64,000 bases of DNA from an uncultured Aquimarina sp. (lineage in GTDB: Bacteria > Bacteroidota > Bacteroidia > Flavobacteriales > Flavobacteriaceae). The notes under the pieces were generated by a model, which was not told the DNA's origin, did not search any database, and saw nothing but the letters and a program-made list of their open reading frames with translations. Below are positions 35,330 to 43,532 of this stretch, in pieces. The position numbers and the translations under genes were made by a program. Each line of letters opens with the position of its first letter. Position 1 is the first letter of the stretch. The DNA lies in contig CANMSL010000001.1 in assembly GCA_947500505.1 (NCBI GenBank), forward strand, positions 62,001 through 126,000. Reading direction: 5' to 3'.

Positions 35330-36013
35330 ATGAAAATACAAACCGCCATATTAGTTTTTGCAAAATCCTCTGAAGAAGAGATCCTGCACAAATCCACTAT
35401 TGTTGGAGGTGAAAAACTATTTACAGAACTTACTAAAAAAACCCTGGCAACCGTAGAAAGTTCTGGTCTCCCGTTTTTTGTTTTTACAGAAAAAAATCAA
35501 AAAGGAACTACATTTGGAGAACGTTTTGTAAATGCAATTCAGTCTATATATAATCTTGGATATGAAAATATAATTACCATCGGAAATGACACTCCTCATT
35601 TAACAAAATATCATTTGTTAGAAAGTGCGGTACAACTCGCGAACAACAAATTTGTTCTAGGGCCATCTGCAGATGGAGGATTTTATTTGATGGGATTACA
35701 CAAATCACAATTCAATACAGATACGTTCTTAAAACTTCCCTGGCAATCTAAAAACTTAGCCAAGAGCATATCGCTTTTAATTAAAACTGCAAAAATTGAA
35801 GTATCACAACTAGAAGTTCTACACGATATTGATACCGTTGAAGACTTGAAGATTATCTCTAGATTGTGTTTTTCTTTTTCTAAAACGCTTCAAGCTATCA
35901 TACAGAATATTACTCAAACCCCTCGAGAGATCTCAATATATTCCAAGTTAATAAAAGACAATTACTACCTACAATCTTTTTACAATAAGGGTTCTCCTAA
36001 CATTGTGGCTTAG
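35330..36013 (+). CDS. DUF2064 (TIGR04282-like) glycosyltransferase-family protein, divergent copy
   Basis: 227 residues. The nucleotide-sugar-type fold is seen in IITIGNDTPHLT (the D-x-P of this family) and FVLGPSADGGFYLMGLHK. The N-terminal signature usual in the family (GKCKTRLA-type) is absent; the corresponding stretch reads KSSEEEILHKSTIVGGEKLF. It also has an extra C-terminal ~40 residues. It starts 14 bp after arsS. A second, canonical copy lies at 36670, so this one may have a different or regulatory role in making the arsenosugar. Confidence 0.78.
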   Translation: MKIQTAILVFAKSSEEEILHKSTIVGGEKLFTELTKKTLATVESSGLPFFVFTEKNQKGTTFGERFVNAIQSIYNLGYENIITIGNDTPHLTKYHLLESAVQLANNKFVLGPSADGGFYLMGLHKSQFNTDTFLKLPWQSKNLAKSISLLIKTAKIEVSQLEVLHDIDTVEDLKIISRLCFSFSKTLQAIIQNITQTPREISIYSKLIKDNYYLQSFYNKGSPNIVA

Positions 36014-36172
36014 TATATCTATAAAAGAAATATAGCGAAAGCCTTCCTCACTGCATCCGTTTTAATGAAATAACTAAAACACCAGATAAATAATACGTTT
36101 CTGTAAGCAAATTTTCGTTTTAACAAATAACAAATTCATTGTATGACTACTTCGATTAGGTATATTTCTTAC

Positions 36173-36673
36173 ATGAGAAAAGCAATATTGATATCAATTT
36201 TTATTTCATTACCGCTTTTGGGTATTTGTCAGGATTCACTTGATGAATTATTAGATCAATACAATAGTGAGAGTATCCCTTACGTATCAGTAAATGAATT
36301 AAGCAAAATCCAAAATAACGTTGTGATATTTGACGCGAGAGAAATACAAGAATACAGAACAAGCCATCTGGAAGGAGCTGTGCACGTGGGATATGACCAT
36401 TTTAACATAAAAAAGATGACCGATCTAAATATACCCAAAGAATCCAAAATTGTAGTATACTGTAGTTTAGGAATTCGCTCTGAAGACATATCAGAAAAAC
36501 TAAAAAAAGCAGGGTATCAAAACGTTTTTAATCTGTACGGCGGAATTTTTGAATGGAAAAACAACAATAATAAAGTAATTGATTCCACTGGAAACGAAAC
36601 TGATAAAATACACGCATTTTCTACTCAATGGGGTAAATGGTTACATAAAGGACAAAAAGTATATACACAGTGA
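36173..36673 (+). CDS. Secreted single-domain rhodanese-like protein
   Basis: The ATG at 36173 gives a Sec signal (MRKAILISIFISLPLLGICQ); the upstream ATG at 36143 adds ten residues before it and is less likely. About 166 residues. The rhodanese domain covers the mature part: VVIFDAREIQEYRTSHLEGAVHVG, then the active loop VVYCSLGIRSEDI with the catalytic Cys and Arg, and NVFNLYGGIFEW. It could transfer sulfur to, or bind, arsenic species in the periplasm; only its place in the operon suggests this. Its stop overlaps the GTG start of the next gene. Confidence 0.83.
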   Translation: MRKAILISIFISLPLLGICQDSLDELLDQYNSESIPYVSVNELSKIQNNVVIFDAREIQEYRTSHLEGAVHVGYDHFNIKKMTDLNIPKESKIVVYCSLGIRSEDISEKLKKAGYQNVFNLYGGIFEWKNNNNKVIDSTGNETDKIHAFSTQWGKWLHKGQKVYTQ

Positions 36674-37287
36674 AAAAGAAGGAGTTATTACTAATTTTTA
36701 CCCGAAATCCAGAGTTGGGAAAATGCAAAACTCGGTTAGCTGCCACTATTGGAGATCGTGCTGCTCTCCAAGTATATCAGATTTTGTTAGAACATACAGT
36801 ATATATCACTAATAACCTTAAACTGGTTAAACAAGTATATTATTCTACGTCAATTGTCGAAAATGATATCTGGAACCCAACTATTTATACTAAAAGACAA
36901 CAGGAAGGAGAGGATCTTGGTGTCAGAATGCATAATGCGTTCAAAAAGGGCTTTGAAGAAGGGTATACCAATATTATTATTATCGGAAGTGATATGTATG
37001 ACTTGAGTCAACAAGATTTACGAAATGCATTTAATGCTTTAGAAACCCACGATTATGTAATTGGTCCGGCAGAAGATGGAGGGTATTATTTATTGGGCAT
37101 GAAGATCCTAAATTCTCAGGTTTTTACTAATAAATCCTGGGGAACCAACACAGTATTAAAAAAAACATTAAACGATTTACAAGAAACCAATATTAAATTA
37201 TTAGAAGAACGGAACGATATCGATTATTATGAAGATATTCAGGACATCCCGGTTTTTCAGCATTTATTAAGCTATCAAAATGATTAA
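36670..37287 (+). CDS. DUF2064 (TIGR04282) arsenosugar glycosyltransferase-family protein, canonical copy
   Basis: 205 residues starting with GTG inside a GTGA overlap with the rhodanese gene. The signature is intact: LLLIFTRNPELGKCKTRLAATIG at the N-terminus, then IIIIGSDMYDL and YVIGPAEDGGYYLLGMK. The family is annotated as a glycosyltransferase of arsenosugar formation because it clusters with arsS; the acceptor is unproven. It overlaps the next gene (purine nucleoside phosphorylase) by 8 bp, so production of the two is likely coupled. Confidence 0.87.
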   Translation: MKKKELLLIFTRNPELGKCKTRLAATIGDRAALQVYQILLEHTVYITNNLKLVKQVYYSTSIVENDIWNPTIYTKRQQEGEDLGVRMHNAFKKGFEEGYTNIIIIGSDMYDLSQQDLRNAFNALETHDYVIGPAEDGGYYLLGMKILNSQVFTNKSWGTNTVLKKTLNDLQETNIKLLEERNDIDYYEDIQDIPVFQHLLSYQND

Positions 37288-38092
37288 ATACATTAAAGAA
37301 ACGACAGAGTACCTTCAGGACAAAGGATTTGATAAACCAGAAATCGGCATTATTCTGGGAACAGGATTAGGTCAATTGCTGAATGAAATAGAAATTATCA
37401 AAGAAGTAAGTTATAATCACATTCCTAATTTCCCCACTGCAACTGTAGAATTCCATAAGGGAAAATTAATCTTTGGAATACTAGAGGGTAAAAAAGTGGT
37501 TGTGATGCAAGGACGTTTTCACTTGTATGAGGGTTATTCATTGCAAGATGTAACGTATCCCGTACGAATTATGCATCAATTAGGAATCAAAACATTATTG
37601 GTCTCTAACGCTTCCGGGGCGATTAACTTAAACTTTAAAAAAGGAGAATTAATGCTTATCGAAGATCATATTAATCTTCAGGGAAGTTCTCCTTTGGCTT
37701 TTAAAGGAGTAGAACAACTAGGAACCCGTTTTACAGATATGAGTGCTCCTTATGATTTAGAAATCAATAAAAAATTAGAATCAATTGCCAGTGAGAATAA
37801 TATCGATTTACATAGAGGCGTATATGCTTCGGTAGTCGGTCCACAGCTAGAGACTCGTGCAGAATATCGATACCTGAAAATAATTGGTGCGGATGCTGTC
37901 GGAATGAGTACAGTTCCTGAAATTATCGTAGCAAATCATCTTAACCTTAGGGTAGCAGCGGTATCGGTATTAACAGATGAATGCGATCCGGATAATCTTA
38001 AGCCTGTGGATATTGATGAGATCATAGCAATGGCCGGAAAAGCTGAGCCAAAAATGATCTTATTATTCAAAGAATTGATAAAATCCCTTTAA
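37280..38092 (+). CDS. Purine nucleoside phosphorylase in the arsenosugar operon
   Basis: 270 residues of the trimeric PNP family: IGIILGTGLGQLL, the phosphate-binding HKGKLIFG and MQGRFHLYEGY, TLLVSNASGAIN, VGPQLETRAEYR and GADAVGMSTVPEIIVANH. The enzyme splits purine nucleosides with phosphate. In this operon a natural substrate would be the dimethylarsinoyl-deoxyadenosine made by ArsS; loss of adenine would leave an arsenoribose phosphate for glycosylation. That step is inference from context. It could also be the general PNP of the cell, since it shares no special motif. Confidence 0.92.
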   Translation: MIKYIKETTEYLQDKGFDKPEIGIILGTGLGQLLNEIEIIKEVSYNHIPNFPTATVEFHKGKLIFGILEGKKVVVMQGRFHLYEGYSLQDVTYPVRIMHQLGIKTLLVSNASGAINLNFKKGELMLIEDHINLQGSSPLAFKGVEQLGTRFTDMSAPYDLEINKKLESIASENNIDLHRGVYASVVGPQLETRAEYRYLKIIGADAVGMSTVPEIIVANHLNLRVAAVSVLTDECDPDNLKPVDIDEIIAMAGKAEPKMILLFKELIKSL

Positions 38093-38146
38093 ACATTAAT
38101 GATAACGAAATAAAAGATCCAATCCTTCAAAAAAAATATAAATGAT

Positions 38147-39115
38147 ATGAGTTATTTAGAAACTACACACGATGTATATAAAGAAGCTGCCTTAACTCCG
38201 GATATAGGATTATGCTGTACTACAAATCCTATTTGGGAATTACCCGGACTCAAGATCCCAAAGATCATGCAAGAAATGAATTATGGTTGTGGGAGCACCG
38301 TTAATGCCCGTGACTTAACTAATAATCCGAAGATTCTTTATGTGGGTGTTGGTGGCGGAATGGAATTACTGCAGTTTTCCTATTTCTCTCGTCAAAAAAA
38401 TGGGGTGATTGGTATTGACGTTGTACAAGAAATGTTAGACGCATCCCGTAAAAATTTTAAAGAAGCAGAGCAGCAGAATGACTGGTTTAAAAGTGAATTC
38501 GTAGATCTAAGATTTGGTGACGCGCTTCATCTTCCTGTAGAAGATAATAGTATTGATGTGGCTGCTCAAAATTGTTTATTTAATATTTTTAAAGCAGAAG
38601 ATTTAAAGAAAGCAATTGAGGAAATGTACCGTGTGCTTAAACCTCATGGCCGTTTAGTAATGAGTGATCCTACCTGCGAGCAACCTATGAATGATATGCT
38701 TAGAAATGATGAACGACTAAGAGCTTTATGCCTTAGTGGTAGTTTACCCATTTCTGAATATGTAAAAGCCTTAACTGATGTTGGTTTTGGAACAATTGAG
38801 ATCAGAGCTCGTAAGCCTTATCGTATTTTGGATCCCAAAAATTATGAAACAGATGAGCTTATTTATATAGAATCTATAGAAGTTGCCGCAATTAAAGACC
38901 AAATGCCTGAAGATGGACCGTGTATTTTCACCGGTAAAGCGGCTATTTACTATGGAAATGAGGACTATTTTGATGATAAAAAAGGACATGTGTTACTAAA
39001 AAACCAACCTTTAGCTGTTTGTGATAAAACAGCTGGTGCACTTGCTGATATTGGAAGAGATGATATCTTCATTAGTGAATCTACATATCATTATGACGGT
39101 GGCGGATGTTGTTAA
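38147..39115 (+). CDS. arsM: Arsenosugar-type arsenite methyltransferase ArsM
   Basis: 322 residues. SAM-binding motif ILYVGVGGGMELLQF (about 63-77). Cysteines likely to bind As(III) are Cys23-Cys24 (GLCCTTNPIW), Cys48 (YGCGSTV), Cys143 (AAQNCLFNIF) and Cys195 (LRALCLSGSLP). The protein ends in GGGCC, a further Cys pair. ArsM methylates arsenite in steps, giving dimethylarsinite for ArsS. It is the last gene of the operon and is followed at once by a strong bidirectional terminator. Confidence 0.93.
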   Translation: MSYLETTHDVYKEAALTPDIGLCCTTNPIWELPGLKIPKIMQEMNYGCGSTVNARDLTNNPKILYVGVGGGMELLQFSYFSRQKNGVIGIDVVQEMLDASRKNFKEAEQQNDWFKSEFVDLRFGDALHLPVEDNSIDVAAQNCLFNIFKAEDLKKAIEEMYRVLKPHGRLVMSDPTCEQPMNDMLRNDERLRALCLSGSLPISEYVKALTDVGFGTIEIRARKPYRILDPKNYETDELIYIESIEVAAIKDQMPEDGPCIFTGKAAIYYGNEDYFDDKKGHVLLKNQPLAVCDKTAGALADIGRDDIFISESTYHYDGGGCC

Positions 39116-39124
39116 GATTAGAAT

Positions 39125-39172
39125 GAAAGAAAAATCTCTAAAACAACTAGTTGTTTTAGAGATTTTTCTTTC
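39125..39172. terminator. Bidirectional terminator between arsM and the flavin oxidoreductase
   Basis: A perfect 48-bp palindrome (24-bp arms) centred on ACTAGT at 39146-39151, with A runs and T runs in the outer arms. It follows arsM by 10 bp. Its right edge overlaps the stop codon of the convergent oxidoreductase gene (39171-39173). Confidence 0.92.
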
Positions 39173-40391
39173 ACGCTAATTTCTTGGCCATCGCTTTTCT
39201 GAATTCGTACAATATCAAAAACATAGAACACCAAAGAGGACTCATATTAGTTTTTAAAGCCTTTCCTTTAGAAAATTGTATGATTTGTCTGGCATAAAAA
39301 CCACCTTCTGCAGCATCTTCAAACTGTTTTAATCCCGTACGGAATACTAAGTTTTTAAGAGTTGGTAATTCTCCTTTCAGAAACAGAGATATCTCTTCTT
39401 TGTTCGTAATAAATGGGCGAGCCATCCCAATGAGATCTACCTCTCCATTCGTCAACACTTCGTTGCAAAAATCATAAGATCTAAAACCACCGGTAATCAT
39501 TAAGGGCAACTTACTCACGGTTCTTATTTTCTTAGCAAAATCAATAAAATATGCTTCTCTTTGTCTGGTACTTTCTTTTAGCTCTGAATTCTCATCATTC
39601 ATGATAAAAAATGCAAGTTTTTCATAAGTCCCTCCAGATATTTCGAGTAAATCGATCTTTTCATTGTCTAACATTTTTACAACTTCCAGAGATTCTTCTT
39701 CAGTAAAACCTCCTCTTTGAAAATCTGCAGAATTCAACTTAACTGAGATAGGAAAATCAGCTCCAACGACGTTTCTCACCTCTCTGATTATAGTAAGCAA
39801 TAAACGACTACGATTCTCAATACTACCGCCCCAGCGATCTGTTCTCTTATTGGTGTTAGGTGATAAAAACTGACTTAATAAATATCCATGAGCAGAATGA
39901 ATCTGAACTCCGGTAAATCCAGCCTCTTTTGCCAGCCTGGCAGCTTTTACGAATCGTTCGATTACATCCTGAATATCCTTCTCTGTCATCGCTTTTGGCT
40001 TTCCAAAAAGTCCCAACTTTTTCAATTGTACCTCAGAAGGTGCTAATGGTCTATTAGTACCAAACCTATTCGTCTGTCTTCCCGAATGAGATATCTGAAC
40101 CCATATATGATTATTATATTTTTTACCAGCTTCGGCCCATGATCTCAACTTGGGTAGCATATTTTCATCATCAAAGCAAACATTTCCGGCAGATTCAAGG
40201 TGTTCTCGATCAACCACTACATTACCGGTTATCAATAATCCTGCTCCTGTTTCTGACCAGTCCGAATACAACAGTTCGTGTCCTTTAGTAGGTTCAAATC
40301 TGTTATTACTAATTCGCTCTGTCATTGCAGACTTTACCAGTCTATTTTTCAATATAGCTCCACAGGGAAGCTTTAAATTTGTACTGATCAT
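39171..40391 (-). CDS. NADH:flavin oxidoreductase, old yellow enzyme family
   Basis: 406 residues with the FMN-barrel marks LKNRLVKSAMTERIS, the HSGRQ segment, IHSAHGYLLSQFLSPNTNKRTDRWGGSIENR with the substrate-binding His, and PLMITGGFR near the phosphate site. The C-terminal ~60 residues carry no Fe-S cysteines, so it is the short single-domain type. Such enzymes reduce activated alkenes or other electrophiles. It is convergent with the arsenosugar operon, so any link to arsenic is only by position. Confidence 0.9.
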   Translation of the reverse strand: MISTNLKLPCGAILKNRLVKSAMTERISNNRFEPTKGHELLYSDWSETGAGLLITGNVVVDREHLESAGNVCFDDENMLPKLRSWAEAGKKYNNHIWVQISHSGRQTNRFGTNRPLAPSEVQLKKLGLFGKPKAMTEKDIQDVIERFVKAARLAKEAGFTGVQIHSAHGYLLSQFLSPNTNKRTDRWGGSIENRSRLLLTIIREVRNVVGADFPISVKLNSADFQRGGFTEEESLEVVKMLDNEKIDLLEISGGTYEKLAFFIMNDENSELKESTRQREAYFIDFAKKIRTVSKLPLMITGGFRSYDFCNEVLTNGEVDLIGMARPFITNKEEISLFLKGELPTLKNLVFRTGLKQFEDAAEGGFYARQIIQFSKGKALKTNMSPLWCSMFLILYEFRKAMAKKLA

Positions 40392-40621
40392 ATAAAAATA
40401 GTTCGATTACAATATTACGGAATCAGAGATAAACTGCAAAACCAATAATACAAGGTTTATGGTCATTTGTAAGGAGTGGTACAAACTTTGGACTAACGTT
40501 AGGTATTTAACGCATATTTATTCAAAGATTTCGTTATAAAATACAAAAGACTAATTAAAAATTGAACTATCGAACTTTTTTGAACAAAAAAGCATTTGGA
40601 AATATTTTAAAAGACTATATA

Positions 40622-41344
40622 ATGAAAACCCCAAAAGTATTTGTATTTGTATTCATCCTGTTGATTTCTTTACAGATCAAAGCACAACAATATCTTGATC
40701 ACGCTATATGGGATCAGATTTTACTAATTAATGTTTCAGAAAATGGAGAAGTAGATTATAAAGGATTTATGAGAGACAGTGCTCAATTGTATCAGTATTT
40801 CTCATATCTTTCTGACAATCCACCAACCAAAGACTGGAGCAAAGAAGAAACCCTGGCTTATTGGATAAATGCATATAACGCATATACGATAAAATTAATC
40901 ATAGATAACTACCCGCTAAAAAGTATTAAGGAAATTAAAGATCCTTGGGACAGGCAATTTTTCAAAATTAATGGAGTATTGCATAGCTTAAATGAATTAG
41001 AACATAAGATTCTTAGAAAGCTAGAAGAACCAAGAATTCACTTCGCAATCAATTGTGCATCCTATTCATGTCCTGTAGTATGGAACAGAGCTTTTACAGC
41101 CAGAAATGTAGATAATGCCCTTGAAACATTAACCAGAAATTTTATCAATGATCCTCAAAGAAATACGATCACTGAAGAAGTAGTAGAAGTGTCTAAAATT
41201 TTTAGTTGGTTTAAGAAAGATTTCAAAGTGGATGGAGAAGATGCTAAAGCTTTTATCAATAGATATTCAGACATGAAAATTGATAAACAGAAAAAGAAAG
41301 GATACAAAAAATATGATTGGAGTTTGAATGAAAAAGTAAATTAG
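40622..41344 (+). CDS. Secreted DUF547 protein (1)
   Basis: The ATG at 40622 gives MKTPKVFVFVFILLISLQIKA, a signal peptide; an upstream TTG at 40562 only adds an unlikely extension. About 240 residues. DUF547 marks: WSKEETLAYWINAYNAYTIKLIIDNYP, SLNELEHKILRKL, and HFAINCASYSCPVVW with the paired Cys residues. The family fold suggests a transglutaminase/papain-like relation, but the function is not known. A second DUF547 gene lies at 48.6-49.3 kb. Confidence 0.88.
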   Translation: MKTPKVFVFVFILLISLQIKAQQYLDHAIWDQILLINVSENGEVDYKGFMRDSAQLYQYFSYLSDNPPTKDWSKEETLAYWINAYNAYTIKLIIDNYPLKSIKEIKDPWDRQFFKINGVLHSLNELEHKILRKLEEPRIHFAINCASYSCPVVWNRAFTARNVDNALETLTRNFINDPQRNTITEEVVEVSKIFSWFKKDFKVDGEDAKAFINRYSDMKIDKQKKKGYKKYDWSLNEKVN

Positions 41345-41789
41345 CATATTAAAACCTCTTTAAAATTGATAGGGAATGGTTTATTTGTAATCAATCAGAG
41401 CATAAAATTCTAGGAAAATTGGTGACCACAAAATTCATTCCTTTATTAAATACACTTCTATTACTAAGTTCGGTTATGAGAAAAAATAATTGCACTGAAA
41501 GAAATTTACAAAAGTGTTGATAATCAAACCGAAAAAAATAATAATCCCACCAAAAAATGATCGCTCATTATAAAGTTACAGTTTCTAACCCGTTGTGCAT
41601 TTTGATTTTTTTATTCAAAATTCGTCGATTCGAGTGTTTCAACTAAAAGAAGAAGTGCCCGTTTGTCGAAGTACCCTGTAGACAGGTTGACGCTTTTTTT
41701 AATAGTTCTTTTAAAATGCACAACGGGTAGTTTCTATTTTTTTCGAAAGTAAATATGTAAATTTATAAAGAGAAGCAAACAACTATACA
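41345..41789. other. Intergenic region carrying a MITE
   Basis: 445 bp between the DUF547 gene and the glycosyltransferase. Apart from the 141-bp MITE at 41588-41728, no gene or clear promoter was recognised. The glycosyltransferase start lies 53 bp after the right target duplication. Confidence 0.6.
41580..41736. mobile_element. MITE, 141 bp, 16-bp perfect TIRs and 8-bp target duplication
   Basis: Left terminal repeat ACCCGTTGTGCATTTT at 41588-41603; right terminal repeat AAAATGCACAACGGGT at 41713-41728 is its exact reverse complement. The element is flanked on both sides by AGTTTCTA (41580-41587 and 41729-41736), a perfect 8-bp target site duplication. The inside (109 bp) has no open frame. 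Ends of the form ACCC...GGGT recall IS982-type elements, but this is from memory and not checked. The MITE sits in the promoter region of the next gene. Confidence 0.85.
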
Positions 41790-42500
41790 TTGAAAATTTC
41801 AATAATCATTCCTATTTTAAATGAAGCAGCTACAATAGGTAAGCTGCTTTCTCATTTAGTCAATTCTACAAATTCGAAAGATACTATCAAAGAAATCATC
41901 ATTGCTGATGGTGGTAGCGTAGATGACTCCAGAAAAGCAATTCAGAGTTTTGCAAAAACACAAACCACTCCTATCCATATAATTTTATCAAAAAAAGGAC
42001 GTGCCATACAAATGAACTCCGGAGCATCAGAGGCATCTGGTGAAATCTTTTACTTTTTACACGCCGATTCTTTTCCTCCAAAAGGATATGATAATGACAT
42101 TCTAAGAGAGATACAAAAAGGTAATGAAGCTGGATGCTTTCGCATGAAATTTGATTCTAATCACTGGTGGCTTCGTTTTCTAGGATGGTTGACTCAGTTC
42201 AAAAACAAAAGATGCCGTGGAGGAGATCAAAGTCAGTTCATTACTGCTTCTTTGTTTAAACAAATTGATGGATATGATGAAGCATACTTAGTTTACGAAG
42301 ATAATGATCTGGTAGACCGACTTTTTGCTATAAACAAGTTCGTAATTATTCCTAAATATGTGATTACTTCTGCCAGACGTTACAGAGAAGTTGGTGTCTG
42401 GCGATTACAATACCATTTCTTAAATATCCATATGAGAAGATGGATGGGAGCCACATCAAAGGATTTATACAGATATTATAAAGAAAAAGTTGTTTCTTGA
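41790..42500 (+). CDS. TIGR04283-type GT2 glycosyltransferase, arsenosugar-associated
   Basis: 236 residues from a TTG at 41790; no in-frame ATG exists nearby and KISIIIPILNEAATIG directly after it is the family N-terminus. GT2 marks: EIIIADGGSVDDS with the DxD-like acidic site, KKGRAIQMNSGA, FYFLHADSFPP, CRGGDQSQFI and DEAYLVYEDNDLVDRL. The family clusters with arsS genes across bacteria and is thought to add sugar units to the arsenic-containing ribose. Here it is 2.7 kb away from arsM and split off by an oxidoreductase, a DUF547 gene and the MITE. Confidence 0.85.
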   Translation: MKISIIIPILNEAATIGKLLSHLVNSTNSKDTIKEIIIADGGSVDDSRKAIQSFAKTQTTPIHIILSKKGRAIQMNSGASEASGEIFYFLHADSFPPKGYDNDILREIQKGNEAGCFRMKFDSNHWWLRFLGWLTQFKNKRCRGGDQSQFITASLFKQIDGYDEAYLVYEDNDLVDRLFAINKFVIIPKYVITSARRYREVGVWRLQYHFLNIHMRRWMGATSKDLYRYYKEKVVS

Positions 42501-42501
42501 T

Positions 42502-42525
42502 TTTTGACCGAAAATCACTACTTTT
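42502..42525 (+). promoter_or_regulatory. Repeated box upstream of the AraC gene
   Basis: A 24-bp element with core TTTTGACCGAAAA, repeated at 43444-43467 with 21 of 24 bases equal and the same orientation. It begins two bases after the glycosyltransferase stop and lies 49 bp before the preferred AraC start. It is a candidate binding site for that regulator. Confidence 0.6.
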
Positions 42526-42574
42526 AATGAATATCGTTATTTATTATGGCATATTCTATAGATTTTCGTTTGTT

Positions 42575-43441
42575 ATGAAAGTAGTACCTCAAGCATTTTA
42601 CCAGCATTCCAGGATAGAAAAAGTATTAGTAGATGGTCTTTCTTGTGTAATTCTAAAAAGTGTACAACGAGCAGATTTGCAGAATCAGCGTTATTTGGCT
42701 TCACATGCGTTAACCTTAGTTTTAAAAGGTGCTCTGCAAGTTGAAACGACAGAAGGTGATTTGAATATTGTTAATAAAAATCAAATTATTCTTTTACCAA
42801 GAGGGTTGTATATGATATCAGACATCATCCCAAAAGATGACTCTTTTGAAGCCATCGTTTTCTTCTTTGATGAAGAAATTACAAATGAACTTTTAAGTAA
42901 TTTTGAAACCTATAGCACTGAGAATATTGTGGAAAATTTGATTTTAGAGTATGATCAGAATTTACGATTATTTACAGATACGCTGATTACTCTTTATAAG
43001 GGTAAAAACCAACACCAATTTACCAAGCCTAAACTACTGGAATTATTACATCTTATAAGTATTTCGAAACAAGGCGATGCGTTTGTTTCGAAACTTTTTC
43101 AACTGAAAAAAAGGGCTAAAAAGAACATCAAAACTTTTATGTCTGAATACTTTGATAAACCTTTGGATATAGAAGATTATGCGTATCTCACAGGAAGAAG
43201 TATTTCGACTTTCCGAAGGGATTTTAAATCTAAATTTGGGATTTCTCCAAAAAAATGGTTAATCGAAAGACGCATGGAAAAAGCTGCTCTTTTACTAAAA
43301 GACTCCAATGATTCCGTAACAACTATTGCACTGCATACAGGCTACGAAAACATTTCACATTTTATCAAAGTGTTTCAGAAAAAATTCAACATTTCTCCAA
43401 AACAATTTCAGATTAAGTATCGAAAAAATATCTTAATTTAA
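42575..43441 (+). CDS. AraC family transcriptional regulator
   Basis: The start at 42575 gives MKVVPQAFYQHSRIEKVL; earlier in-frame starts (42497 TTG, 42527 ATG) would run through the repeated box that probably serves as promoter or operator. About 288 residues. N-terminal cupin-like half (SHALTLVLKGALQVETTEGD; IILLPRGLYMIS) and a C-terminal AraC double HTH (YLTGRSISTFRRDFKSKFGI; GYENISHFIKVFQKKFNISP). It likely controls itself and the two redox genes that follow, since the same box stands before both units. Confidence 0.9.
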   Translation: MKVVPQAFYQHSRIEKVLVDGLSCVILKSVQRADLQNQRYLASHALTLVLKGALQVETTEGDLNIVNKNQIILLPRGLYMISDIIPKDDSFEAIVFFFDEEITNELLSNFETYSTENIVENLILEYDQNLRLFTDTLITLYKGKNQHQFTKPKLLELLHLISISKQGDAFVSKLFQLKKRAKKNIKTFMSEYFDKPLDIEDYAYLTGRSISTFRRDFKSKFGISPKKWLIERRMEKAALLLKDSNDSVTTIALHTGYENISHFIKVFQKKFNISPKQFQIKYRKNILI

Positions 43442-43443
43442 AC

Positions 43444-43467
43444 TTTTGACCGAAAAACACGATTTTT
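43444..43467 (+). promoter_or_regulatory. Repeated box upstream of the 6PGDH-like gene
   Basis: Second copy of the 24-bp element (core TTTTGACCGAAAA), starting three bases after the AraC stop and 65 bp before the oxidoreductase start. Differences from the first copy lie at three positions. Confidence 0.6.
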
Positions 43468-43532
43468 TATTTTTCTGAAAACTTCTCTCCTTTATTTTCT
43501 ATGACATTTGTATCAGAAACAAATACAGACAT

